Counted from the stretch's first letter, positions 34,267-42,092 are shown. The stretch is DNA of 64,000 nucleotides from CBDDIP01 sp965279405 (GCA_965279405.1 OZ257157.1:1798001-1862000), one strand, 5' to 3'. Numbers and translations are program-made. Notes: generated from the sequence alone by a model not told the origin.

Positions 34267-35231
34267 CCCCCGGTCAACGCGGAGAGGCCGTTCGCGATCT
34301 GCAACGTCGCCTCGGCGCCGCCGGGTTCTCACCTGCCGGCGCCGAGGCGGGGTCGTACTGCGCCGCCACCGAAGCCGCGGTGCGCAACTTCCAGCGGGCG
34401 CGCGGACTGCGCGTCGACGGGGTGTGCGACGAGCACACCTGGACCGCACTCGTCGAGGCCTCCTGGCACTTCGGTGACCGGCTGCTGTTCCTCACCGCGC
34501 CAAACCTGCGCGGTGACGACGTCGCCGAGCTGCAGTCCCGTTTGGCGCGCCTCGGCTTCGACAGCGGTCGGGTCGACGGCATCCTCGGACCGAGGACGGT
34601 TCGCGCTCTGGAGGACTTCCAGTCCAACTGCGGCGTCACTGCCGATGGGGTGTGCGGACCGGACACGGTGCGCGCCATCCTGCGCGTCAGCGGCCAGACC
34701 GGTGACGGGCCGGGCATCAGCACGCTGCGCGACCGCGAGCGCCAGCGCGGCGGACCCGGATCGCTGGCGGCCAGCCGTGTGGTGATCGGTCAGTTCGGCG
34801 GGCTGAGTGCGATCACCCGAACCCTGGCTCGCGACCTGCGCCAGCACGGCGCCACCGTGATGACCCTCGACGAGCCGGACGTGATCGCCCAGGCCCACGC
34901 CGCCAACCACTTCGAGGCCGACCTGTACCTCGGCTTCGAGAGCAGTGCCGACCCGATGGCCGTCGCCCACTTCTACCGCGTGCCCACCTTCGAGTCAGCC
35001 GGCGGACGGGCCCTCGCCGAGGCGATCGTCGCCAGCCTGACCTCGACGCTCACCCTGCCGACGAGCGTGACACCGACGACCAGCGGGATGCGCCTGCCCG
35101 TGCTGCGCGAGACGCGAATGCCCGCCGTGCTGTGCCTGATCGGGCCAGTTCGCCAGGTCACGGACGCCGCATCGGCCCTGTGCGGGGCCATTCTGAGCGC
35201 CGTCGAAGGCTGGGTCTCCCGTCCAACCTGA
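34263..35231 (+). CDS. CwlM-like peptidoglycan-binding pseudo-amidase
   Basis: This protein of about 322 aa has two peptidoglycan-binding-1 domains (LTPGQRGEAVRDLQRRL; NLRGDDVAELQSRLARLGF) and a C-terminal amidase_3-like domain. By synteny it is CwlM (Rv3915-like). The zinc-site segments appear changed: RVVIGQFGG stands where DPGHGG is expected, LYLGFESSAD where SIHAN is expected, and AVLCLIGPV where VEIGF is expected. It is therefore probably non-catalytic and regulatory. No ATG, GTG or TTG exists in frame before 34380, which would cut off most of the first domain. CTG 34263 (CTGA overlap with trxA) or ATT 34245 (AGGAG at 8 nt) is the likely start. Confidence 0.85.
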   Translation: MTPGQRGEAVRDLQRRLGAAGFSPAGAEAGSYCAATEAAVRNFQRARGLRVDGVCDEHTWTALVEASWHFGDRLLFLTAPNLRGDDVAELQSRLARLGFDSGRVDGILGPRTVRALEDFQSNCGVTADGVCGPDTVRAILRVSGQTGDGPGISTLRDRERQRGGPGSLAASRVVIGQFGGLSAITRTLARDLRQHGATVMTLDEPDVIAQAHAANHFEADLYLGFESSADPMAVAHFYRVPTFESAGGRALAEAIVASLTSTLTLPTSVTPTTSGMRLPVLRETRMPAVLCLIGPVRQVTDAASALCGAILSAVEGWVSRPT

Positions 35232-35235
35232 GAGT

Positions 35236-35256
35236 TTGTCCACAGGGTTTTCCACC
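35236..35256 (+). promoter_or_regulatory. DnaA boxes between cwlM-like gene and parB
   Basis: TTGTCCACA (35236-35244) is a perfect box; TTTTCCACC (35248-35256) is a weaker second one. They lie in the 96-bp gap between two convergent genes. A third, TGTGGACAA (35445-35453), is inside parB. Confidence 0.55.
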
Positions 35257-35327
35257 TGGTGTGTGCAACCCTCATCCGCTGGTTGGCCTTGATATCTCAC
35301 ACTACGTGGCCGAATTCGACCACATGC

Positions 35328-36275
35328 TCACGCTTCGTGCGTGGTTTGGCCCGTCATCAGGTGATACAGGCGTTCGAGATCCTCGAGGTCGGCGAAGTCG
35401 ACCACGACCTTGCCCCGCTTGGAGCTCATGCTCACCGCCACACGTGTGGACAAGTGCTCGGCAAGCAGCTCCTCGAGCTCGAGGAGGCCGGGTGGACGCA
35501 GCCGCGTCACCGGGCTGATGCCTGCGCCGTCACCGGCGCTCCGACTCGACGGAGCCGCGCCGCCCGCCGACTCGTCGGCGATGCCGTCACCGCCACCGAC
35601 CGACCGGTCGCGCACCGCGTCTTCAACCATCCGCACCGACCAGCTCTCCGCCGCGCTGCGGCGGGCCAGCTGCTCCTGGAAGGCGCGGTCGGGTGTGCCG
35701 AGGAGCGCGCGCGCATGCCCGGCGCTGAGCCGACCGTCGGCCAGCAAGGCCAGGATCGCCGGCGGCAACGACATCAGTCGGAGCGTGTTGCTCACCGCCG
35801 AACGGCTCTTGCCGACGCGCGAGGCGATCTGATCGTGGGTCAGCTGGAAGTCCTCGATCAGTTGCTGGTAGGCAGCAGCCTCCTCCAACGGGGTGAGGTC
35901 CTGGCGATGCAGGTTCTCGACCAACGCCCGCTCGACGGAGCCGAGATCGTCGGTGGCCCGGACCACCGCCGGGATGACCGCCAGTCCGGCGCGGCGCGCG
36001 GCGCGCAGCCGGCGCTCGCCGGCGACGAGCTCGAACGTGCCGTCCTCGAGCGGACGGACGAGCACGGGTTGCAGCACGCCGATCTCGCGGATGGACGCGG
36101 CCAGTTCGGCGAGCGACTCCTCCTCGAAGTGCCGGCGCGGTTGGTTCGGGTTCTCGACGATCGAGCCGACCGGCAGATCTGCCAGCCGCGTGCCATCGGT
36201 GGCAGTCGTCGCGCCGGACGAGTCGGCCGGGATCAGCGCGCCGAGTCCCTTACCCAGTCCTCCGAGTCGAGCCAC
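35328..36275 (-). CDS. parB: Chromosome partitioning protein ParB
   Basis: This 315-aa CTP-dependent parS-binding protein loads and slides at the origin. Visible motifs: ENPNQPRRHFEEESLAELA, the CTP-binding GERRLRAARRAG, HTH segment DQIASRVGKSRSAVSNTLRLM, then a variable linker and a C-terminal dimer domain. GTG at 36275 has AGGAGGT 7 nt upstream. It starts 26 nt inside the parA 3' end. The parS sites lie upstream of parA. Confidence 0.95.
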   Translation of the reverse strand: MARLGGLGKGLGALIPADSSGATTATDGTRLADLPVGSIVENPNQPRRHFEEESLAELAASIREIGVLQPVLVRPLEDGTFELVAGERRLRAARRAGLAVIPAVVRATDDLGSVERALVENLHRQDLTPLEEAAAYQQLIEDFQLTHDQIASRVGKSRSAVSNTLRLMSLPPAILALLADGRLSAGHARALLGTPDRAFQEQLARRSAAESWSVRMVEDAVRDRSVGGGDGIADESAGGAAPSSRSAGDGAGISPVTRLRPPGLLELEELLAEHLSTRVAVSMSSKRGKVVVDFADLEDLERLYHLMTGQTTHEA

Positions 36276-37065
36276 GACTGACCTCCTTTGCCACGCTCCG
36301 GTAGGCGGTTGCACCGCGGGACCCGGGATCGAAGGTGATGATCGGTTGGCCGAACGACGGCGCCTCCGACAGTCGGACCGAACGCGGGACGACGGCTCGG
36401 CAGACCTTGTCGCCGAAGTGCTCGCGCACCTCCTTGACCACTTGGTCCGACAGCTTGGTGCGTGCGTCGTACATGACGCAGACGATCGTGCTGACCTCCA
36501 GCGTCGGGTTCAGGTTGCGCTTGACCAGATCGACGTTGCGCAGCAACTGACCGAGACCTTCGAGCGCGTAGTACTCGCACTGGATCGGGACGAGCACCTC
36601 GCTCGCCGCGTTGAGGCCGTTGACGGTCAGCAGCCCGAGCGACGGCGGGCAGTCGATGAGCACGAAGTCGTAGTCGTCGAGCACCGCTTCGATCGCCCGA
36701 CGAAGCCGGTTCTCCCGGCTGAACGCCGGCACCAATTCGATCTCGGCGCCGGCGAGATCGAGGCTGGCCGGGGCGACGAACAGGTTCTTCACCTCGGACG
36801 GCTCGATGCAGTTCTCCAGCGGGACCTCGTGCATGATCACGTGGTACATCGAGGTCTCGAGCCCACGGTTGTCGATGCCCAGGCCCGTGGACGCGTTGCC
36901 CTGCGGGTCGAGGTCGATGATCAGGGTGCGAAAGCCCAGTTCGGCCAGGCAGGCGCCGACGTTGATGGTCGAGGTCGTCTTGCCGACGCCACCCTTCTGG
37001 TTGGCGACGGCGATCACACGGGGAAGCGGACGCCCGGGTTCCGGCTCCGGCTCGGTCGAGGTCAT
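36250..37065 (-). CDS. parA: Chromosome partitioning ATPase ParA
   Basis: This 271-aa deviant-Walker ATPase has KGGVGKTT, DLDPQGNASTGLG, DYDFVLIDCPPSLGLL and SEAPSFGQP, all typical of Soj/ParA. It moves origins along the nucleoid with ParB. The ATG at 37065 has AAGGAG 11 nt upstream; a GTG three codons earlier is a weak option. It is the first gene of the parAB pair; the upstream region carries parS sites and repeats. Confidence 0.96.
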   Translation of the reverse strand: MTSTEPEPEPGRPLPRVIAVANQKGGVGKTTSTINVGACLAELGFRTLIIDLDPQGNASTGLGIDNRGLETSMYHVIMHEVPLENCIEPSEVKNLFVAPASLDLAGAEIELVPAFSRENRLRRAIEAVLDDYDFVLIDCPPSLGLLTVNGLNAASEVLVPIQCEYYALEGLGQLLRNVDLVKRNLNPTLEVSTIVCVMYDARTKLSDQVVKEVREHFGDKVCRAVVPRSVRLSEAPSFGQPIITFDPGSRGATAYRSVAKEVSRGSTRRTG

Positions 37066-37278
37066 CGAGGGCACATCTCCTTGAGGGGTTCGTCCCAGTT
37101 CATGCACGGCCACGGGCGACCGGCGAACGCTCCGAGAGGCTATCGCAGCAACCACGGATCACCCGGGGATCCCCGCCGTTCTCTCCCCCACCACGGCCCC
37201 GAATTCGACAGCCATCACACATCGCGGCACCACCACTTCCCTGCGACCACCGTCCGACGCGACTGCCGCGCCCAAGGC

Positions 37279-37292
37279 GTTCCACGTGAAAC
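37279..37292. other. parS site 1
   Basis: GTTCCACGTGAAAC matches the universal parS core (TGTTNCACGTGAAACA). It is preceded by GCCGCGCCCAAGGC and followed by ATCGCGC. Confidence 0.9.
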
Positions 37293-37481
37293 ATCGCGCC
37301 GCCCTGGTGCGCGAAGCCGACGACATCGCACCAACCTCGCGCCCAACCCGACCACGCAATTCCGACGCACAGCACCCCAGTCCGACCGCCCACGGCTCTG
37401 AGGTGCGATCCGACCCCATCTCCCGAATCTCGCGCCCAAGCCGCTCTCCCGCAGTGACTCTCGCCGCCTCGTCCAGCCACG

Positions 37482-37719
37482 TTCATCCGCCCTTGGGCGC
37501 GAAACCGACGACATCTCACGAATCCCGCGCCCATGCCGCCGCACCCGCAACAACGCGGCTTCCTCGCCCACCATTCATCCGCCCTTGCGCGCGAAACCGA
37601 CGACACCTCACGAATCCCGCGCCCATGCCGCCGCACCCGCAGCGACGCGGCATCCTCGCCCACCGTTCATCCGCCCTTGGGCGCGAAACCGACGACATCT
37701 CACGAATCTCGCGCCCAAG
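37482..37719. repeat. 92-bp tandem repeat with internal hairpin, about 2.5 copies
   Basis: Units start at 37482, 37574 and 37666 (period 92 bp exactly); the last is partial. Each holds a hairpin-forming segment: in unit 3, CTTGGGCGCGA (37676-37686) pairs perfectly with TCGCGCCCAAG (37709-37719) around a 22-nt loop that includes GACGACATCTCACGAATC. Units 1 and 2 have variants that weaken the stem. Diverged copies of the hairpin lie near 37308, 37400 and 37792. Confidence 0.8.
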
Positions 37720-37759
37720 CGGCGTGACCACCGTGCGGCGCGGGTGCCGCGCCCAAGGC

Positions 37760-37773
37760 GTTTCACGTGAAAC
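37760..37773. other. parS site 2
   Basis: GTTTCACGTGAAAC is a perfect palindrome and parS match. Flanks are GCCGCGCCCAAGGC and ACGCGCACCC, shared with site 3. Confidence 0.9.
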
Positions 37774-37872
37774 ACGCGCACCCATCCCAGGCGCCAGACC
37801 CGCGACGTCTCACCAAGCTCGCGGCCAGCTCAGACCGCGACCACGGTACGACGCGGGTGCCGCGCCCAAGGC

Positions 37873-37886
37873 GTTTCACGTGAAAC
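37873..37886. other. parS site 3
   Basis: GTTTCACGTGAAAC, identical core and flanks to site 2, 113 bp further on. Confidence 0.9.
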
Positions 37887-37986
37887 ACGCGCACCCACCC
37901 CAAGCCCCAAACCAACGACATCCTCACGAGTCTCACTCCCAGGCCCGACCGCGACCACGGTGCGACGCGGCCGCCGCGCCCAAGGT

Positions 37987-38000
37987 GTTCCACGTGAAAC
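37987..38000. other. parS site 4
   Basis: GTTCCACGTGAAAC; with the flanking T and A it matches the full 16-bp consensus (37986-38001). It lies 114 bp after site 3 and 12 bp before the -10 of the hydrolase gene, so ParB binding may affect that promoter. Confidence 0.92.
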
Positions 38001-38023
38001 ATCGCGCGATCTACGGTCGCTGA

Positions 38024-38710
38024 ATGCCGACCATCTTCCTTCATCCCCTGCCGTTTGATGGATCGATCTGGCGACAGCACCTGGACTCCCCCGGCGTGGA
38101 CGACGACCTGGTGATCGCACCGGACCTGTACCGACTCGGCGACTCGATCGAGGCGTGGGCACAGGCGGTCCTCGACCTCGCCGGAACGGGTCCATTGGTG
38201 CTCGTCGGCGGATCGGTCGGCGGATCGTGCGCCATCGAGGTCGCTCGACTTGCGCCCGAGCGAGTCGCCCTGCTGGTCCTCGTCGGCGCCAAGGCAGGAC
38301 ATCGTCCTGAACCCGACCTCCGCGACGCAGCGATCCGCATGCTCGTCGAGCACGGGATGGAAGGCGCGTGGGAGACCTACTGGGCGCCGCTGTTCGGGCC
38401 GAACGTCGATCCGGCCGTCGTCGCAGACGCATATGCCATCGCGCTGACGCAACGCGTCGAGGATGTGATCAACGGCGTCCGCGTCTTCCACGGACGAACG
38501 GATCGCACCGAGGTCGTCGAATCGCTCGACACGCCGATCGTCGTCGTCACTGGCGACCACGACCCGACTGCGCGCCACGCTCCGGCACTGGCGGCACGTG
38601 TTCGCCACGGATCGTTCCACCGCATCGCCAATTGCGGGCACTACGTCCCGCTCGAGCAGCCCGAAGAGCTGGCGGCGATCCTCCGCGACGCCCCACGGCG
38701 TTCCAGGTGA
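38024..38710 (+). CDS. Alpha/beta-hydrolase family protein
   Basis: This 228-aa hydrolase has a nucleophile elbow LVGGSVGGSC where Ser (GGSVGG) sits, an acidic residue in ITGDHD-like VVTGDHDPTA, and a C-terminal His in NCGHYVPLEQP; the triad looks complete. The substrate is unknown. TACGGT is 6 nt before the ATG (leaderless). It lies between the parS cluster and rsmG, where other actinobacteria usually have no gene, so it may be a local gain. Confidence 0.85.
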   Translation: MPTIFLHPLPFDGSIWRQHLDSPGVDDDLVIAPDLYRLGDSIEAWAQAVLDLAGTGPLVLVGGSVGGSCAIEVARLAPERVALLVLVGAKAGHRPEPDLRDAAIRMLVEHGMEGAWETYWAPLFGPNVDPAVVADAYAIALTQRVEDVINGVRVFHGRTDRTEVVESLDTPIVVVTGDHDPTARHAPALAARVRHGSFHRIANCGHYVPLEQPEELAAILRDAPRRSR

Positions 38711-38713
38711 AAC
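38700..38713. other. Degenerate parS-like site
   Basis: GTTCCAGGTGAAAC differs from parS by one base in the central CACGTG. It overlaps the stop of the hydrolase gene. ParB affinity would probably be reduced. Confidence 0.45.
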
Positions 38714-38731
38714 CGTGAGCGCCAGGCGGCG

Positions 38732-39316
38732 TCAGCAGCGACGGAAGGCGCGAACGCCGTCGACGAGACCTTCGTCGGCGAGGTGCTCTCGCTCCAGCAC
38801 GTCGGCCGGCCAGCGGGTGTCGTCGGTCTGCGGCGGCTCGCTCACCAGCAAGCACCCGCCGTCGACGAGCAGCCGGCTGCCCCATCGGGCGGTGATCTCG
38901 GCAGCAGCGAAGCTCCGCGCCGTGGCGATGTCGGCGAACCGGCCGCGGGCTCGATGGACGAGCTCGACGTCGCTGGCGAGCACCTCGACGTGTCCGGACA
39001 CCCCGAGCGACGACACCGCTCGGCGCAATTGGTCGGCGCGGGTGGCGCGACGCTCGATCAGGACGATGCGCAGGTCCGGACGACGGACCGCGATCACCAG
39101 ACCCGGCAGGCCACCGCCCGAGCCGAGATCGACGAGCTGGCGGGTGGCCGAGCCGTGACCATGGGGGAGTGGTTCCGGGATCCGGGCCACGAACCGGTCG
39201 GCATGTGCGATGGCGTCGACGAGTGAGTGCTCACCGATCGAGCCGCGCTCGCGAATGGTGCCGAGGACCGCGATCAGCTCGCGGTCCCCGTCGACAGGTC
39301 GGTGACCGTCAGCCAT
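38732..39316 (-). CDS. rsmG: 16S rRNA (guanine(527)-N7)-methyltransferase RsmG
   Basis: This 194-aa methyltransferase is known to modify G527 of 16S rRNA. SAM motif LVDLGSGGGLPGLV, then RIVLIERRATRADQLRRAV and ARSFAAAEITARWG are typical of GidB. The ATG at 39316 overlaps the jag stop by 8 nt; an in-frame extension to 39757 is antisense to jag coding and was rejected. The position between jag and parA is as usual near actinobacterial origins. Confidence 0.94.
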   Translation of the reverse strand: MADGHRPVDGDRELIAVLGTIRERGSIGEHSLVDAIAHADRFVARIPEPLPHGHGSATRQLVDLGSGGGLPGLVIAVRRPDLRIVLIERRATRADQLRRAVSSLGVSGHVEVLASDVELVHRARGRFADIATARSFAAAEITARWGSRLLVDGGCLLVSEPPQTDDTRWPADVLEREHLADEGLVDGVRAFRRC

Positions 39317-40310
39317 TCGCCGGCGCGATGACCACGCGCCGGTACGGATCGTCGCCCTCGGACCGAGTGCTGATGCCCTCGATCTCGCCCAGCGCATCGT
39401 GGATGACCTTGCGGTCGGCGGACGACATCGGCTCCAGCACGCGGGCAACGCCGGAGGCCGTGACCTCGGCAGCCTGCTGCAGTGCGAAGCGGCCGAGCGC
39501 CTCCTTGCGACGCTGGCGGTATCCGCCGATGTCGATCCGCAGCCGCGTGTCGTGATCGCCGAGGCGACGCTGCGAGGCGACGCGAGCGAGATCCTGCACG
39601 GCCTGCAACGTCGTGCCGCGCGGCCCGACGAGCAGCCCGAGGTTGTCGCCCTCGACGCGAACCTCGAGATCGTCGCCGTCCTCGACCAGGGACGTCGTGC
39701 CCTGCAGCCCGAAAGTGCGAACCAACTCGTCGATGAACCGCTGCGCCTCGGCGCCAACCTCTTGTGCGCTCACGTCATGCTCCGTGTTCCTGGTCGATGT
39801 GTTCCTGGTCGATGTGGTCGTGGGTGATGTCGTGTCGTCGGCGTCGTCGCGAGGGGCACGCGGCTTCGGGGTGCGCTGACGCGGCGGACGAGCTTCACGC
39901 GGCGCCGAAACCTCGGCACCCTCGGCACCCTCGGCAGCGTCGACGACGTCGGTTGCGACCGCGGCGTCGCCGGCAGCGCCGGCACGGGGCCGGCCACGAC
40001 CGCCGCCACGCGAGCGGCTCGGGGCACGCTCGGCCGGCTCGGCGGTGTCACCGTTGGTCGCCGGGACGGTGGCCGCGGCGCCATCGGCGCTCTTGGCCCG
40101 ACGCTTGTCGCGACGATCGACCTTCTGGCGAGCCTGCGTCGGGCGGACACGAGCTCGCACTCGCGCCTCACCACGCATGCGGCCGAACAACCCGGCCTTC
40201 GGCTCTTCGAGCACTTCGAACTCGGCATCGGTCTCGTCGACGCCGAGCTGGTCGAGTGCCAGCTCCTTGGCGTCCTCGAGCGTGCGTGCGGTGGTTTCCA
40301 CCCATTCCAT
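39309..40310 (-). CDS. jag: Jag/KhpB RNA-binding protein (Jag-N, KH, R3H)
   Basis: This 333-aa protein has Jag-N (EWVETTARTLEDAKELALDQL, about 1-50), a long Ala/Arg/Thr-rich spacer (about 55-190, longer than usual, with TSTRNTSTRNT repeats), a KH domain (NLGLLVGPRGTTLQAVQDL) and R3H (RKEALGRFALQQAA). KhpB-type proteins bind RNA and affect cell division and envelope. It lies directly after yidC, the normal order. Confidence 0.93.
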   Translation of the reverse strand: MEWVETTARTLEDAKELALDQLGVDETDAEFEVLEEPKAGLFGRMRGEARVRARVRPTQARQKVDRRDKRRAKSADGAAATVPATNGDTAEPAERAPSRSRGGGRGRPRAGAAGDAAVATDVVDAAEGAEGAEVSAPREARPPRQRTPKPRAPRDDADDTTSPTTTSTRNTSTRNTEHDVSAQEVGAEAQRFIDELVRTFGLQGTTSLVEDGDDLEVRVEGDNLGLLVGPRGTTLQAVQDLARVASQRRLGDHDTRLRIDIGGYRQRRKEALGRFALQQAAEVTASGVARVLEPMSSADRKVIHDALGEIEGISTRSEGDDPYRRVVIAPANG

Positions 40311-40321
40311 GTCGGTCAGAC

Positions 40322-41356
40322 CTACTTCTTCTTCGGTTGTGGCCGCCCGCCGGGGCGAGCAGCCTTGCCCGTGGGAGCCGGGCGACCGGCCTTCCCCGTG
40401 GGCGTCGGACGGTTCTTCGGTGTGGTGACCCGCTTGCTGGAGATGGCGCCGGGGGTCGGTTTGCCTGACTGCTTGCCGGCCGGCTGCTTGCCGGCGGCGA
40501 TCTCCCGCTTGGCCTGCGAGAAGATCCCGCCGCCACCCGCGCTGGGGTTGGCCTTGGCGTACTCACGAGCACGCTCGCCGGCGGCCTGCGCCTGGCGACC
40601 GAGCGACTCGTCGCCCTTGTAGAACTTGCGGGTGATGTACACCTGCAGGCCGATGCGGAAGATCGCCTGGGCCATGTAGTAGATCACCAGGCCGGTGAGG
40701 TAGAAGACGAGGAACACGGCGAACACGACCGGCAGGTACTGCATCAGCTTCTGCTGGGTGGCCGACATCGTCGGTGCGACGGTGGCGCGAGCGGCGACCA
40801 TCTTCTGCTGCACGAAGTAGAGGACACCGAGCGCGACGACCAGCAGGGCGTAGATCAGCCCCTTGCCGAACGAGTCGCTCATGACCTGCCACGGACGCTT
40901 GGCCAGGTCGAGGCCCCACGACAACATCTCGTTCTGCCCGAGCAGCGAGTTGTACAGCTTCGAGGAGTGCGAGACGTACTTGGGCTGGAATCCGCCGCCG
41001 AGCTTGCTGTTCTTGGCGGTGAGGCCGTGCAGCACCCGGAACATGATGATGAACACCGGGAACTGCAGCAGCAGCGGGAAGCACGAGGCCAACGGGTTGA
41101 CCTTGTGCTGCTGGTACAGCTTCATCATCTCTTCGTTGAGCTTCTGGCGATCGCCGCGGTGCTCGTTCTGCAGGCGGCGCATCTCCGGCTGGAGGCGCTG
41201 CATCTCGAGCATGCCCTTGGTGCTCTTCAGCACCAGGGGAGCGGTGATCAACATGACCACGAGGGCCATCATCGAGATGGCCAGGATGTAGTTCTCGGTG
41301 AGCCCGTAGAACCACTCGAGCGGCTTGGCGGTGAACTCGAACAGGCCGGCGATCAT
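40322..41356 (-). CDS. yidC: Membrane protein insertase YidC
   Basis: This 344-aa insertase of the Oxa1 family has five hydrophobic segments (starting with NYILAISMMALVVMLITAPL) and the cytoplasmic helical hairpin rich in Gln/Arg (LQPEMRRLQNEHRGDRQKL). The C-terminal tail of about 100 residues is strongly basic, fit for ribosome binding. It lacks the large periplasmic domain of Gram-negative YidC. The ATG overlaps the yidD stop by ATGA. Confidence 0.95.
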   Translation of the reverse strand: MIAGLFEFTAKPLEWFYGLTENYILAISMMALVVMLITAPLVLKSTKGMLEMQRLQPEMRRLQNEHRGDRQKLNEEMMKLYQQHKVNPLASCFPLLLQFPVFIIMFRVLHGLTAKNSKLGGGFQPKYVSHSSKLYNSLLGQNEMLSWGLDLAKRPWQVMSDSFGKGLIYALLVVALGVLYFVQQKMVAARATVAPTMSATQQKLMQYLPVVFAVFLVFYLTGLVIYYMAQAIFRIGLQVYITRKFYKGDESLGRQAQAAGERAREYAKANPSAGGGGIFSQAKREIAAGKQPAGKQSGKPTPGAISSKRVTTPKNRPTPTGKAGRPAPTGKAARPGGRPQPKKK

Positions 41357-41616
41357 GCGGCGTACCTCTTTCGTGAGAGCACTCGGTCTCGATCAGCAGT
41401 GACGGCTGGCTCGGCACGTCGCTCGGGAACGGGGTCGAAGCCCGACGGGCCGAAGGGGCGGCAACGGAGCAGGCGGCGCACGGTCAGCCAGGCGCCGCGC
41501 CACGTGCCGTGGGTGTGCAGGGCCTCGATCGCGTACGCCGAGCAGGACGGGGTGAACCGGCAGGGAGACGGACGGCCATCCACTGCACGCTGGTAGAAGG
41601 TGATCAGACGGATCAG
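41353..41616 (-). CDS. yidD: Membrane protein insertion factor YidD, CTG start proposed
   Basis: This is an 87-aa YidD with LIRLITFYQRAVDGRPSPC, RFTPSCSAYAIEAL and RCRPFGPSGFDPVP, the family cysteines and the N-terminal amphipathic helix. No ATG, GTG or TTG lies in frame at the expected start; the first is GTG 41583, which would remove the helix. The likely start is CTG 41616, which overlaps the rnpA stop as CTGA, the same geometry as the other couplings in this operon. Confidence 0.88.
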   Translation of the reverse strand: MIRLITFYQRAVDGRPSPCRFTPSCSAYAIEALHTHGTWRGAWLTVRRLLRCRPFGPSGFDPVPERRAEPAVTADRDRVLSRKRYAA

Positions 41617-41945
41617 CCGCGAATGCGGTCGAGGACCCGCTGCAGGTCGAACGTCAGTTCGTCGAACGACGGTGACGCGGTGCCGGGCCGCACCCCGAAC
41701 AGGTACCAGCCCGCAGGAAGGTGCTGACCGTCGTTGGTCTGCGCACGGATCAACACCCGCAGCTGACGACGCAAGCGGTTGCGAACGACCGCCGTGCCCA
41801 CGGCACGACCGAGTGCGTACGCGACGCGCGGCGGCGTGGCGAGAGGATCGAGAACGTACGTGCACCAGACGACTCCAGCCCGGGTGCGGCGACCCTCACG
41901 CGAGAGGCGTGAGAAGGCGCTGCGTTCCCGGATGCGCCAGATCAA
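41613..41945 (-). CDS. rnpA: Ribonuclease P protein component
   Basis: This 110-aa basic protein assists the RNase P RNA in 5' maturation of tRNA. RNR motif VVRNRLRRQLRVLIR and GRAVGTAV are clear. The start TTG 41945 overlaps the rpmH stop as TTGA and gives a protein starting at LIWRIRERSAFSRL, the normal RnpA beginning. Confidence 0.93.
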   Translation of the reverse strand: MIWRIRERSAFSRLSREGRRTRAGVVWCTYVLDPLATPPRVAYALGRAVGTAVVRNRLRRQLRVLIRAQTNDGQHLPAGWYLFGVRPGTASPSFDELTFDLQRVLDRIRG

Positions 41946-42076
41946 GCCGACAGTCGGGCGCGGCCCTTGGTCCGGCGTGCCTTCAGCACTGCCCGGCCGG
42001 CGCGAGTGCTCATGCGGGCGCGAAAGCCGTGCTTCTTGGCACGGCGACGGGTGTTCGGTTGGTAGGTGCGCTTCAC
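41942..42076 (-). CDS. rpmH: 50S ribosomal protein L34
   Basis: This 44-aa L34 reads KRTYQPNTRRRAKKHGF, then RMSTRAGRAVLKARR, fully typical. GTG 42076 has GGAGG 5 nt upstream. It heads the leftward oriC operon rpmH-rnpA-yidD-yidC-jag-rsmG. Confidence 0.97.
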   Translation of the reverse strand: MKRTYQPNTRRRAKKHGFRARMSTRAGRAVLKARRTKGRARLSA

Positions 42077-42092
42077 GCAGCCCTCCATCAAT

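Larger units (their letters stand above)
37066..38023. other. Gene-free origin-proximal region with parS sites and repeats
   Basis: No supported gene lies in these 958 bp; open frames here are repetitive and have no homology. The region is built from repeated pieces: a block GCCGCGCCCAAGG(C/T)G followed by a parS site occurs four times, and hairpin units of about 44 bp recur in a 92-bp period. TACGGT (38012-38017) is the -10 of the following hydrolase gene. Confidence 0.7.

Noticed and set aside
37100..38020. Several 80-245 aa frames in the parS region
   Set aside because: They are translations of tandem repeats (repeating HESRAHAAAPA-like patterns) on both strands with no homology or promoters.
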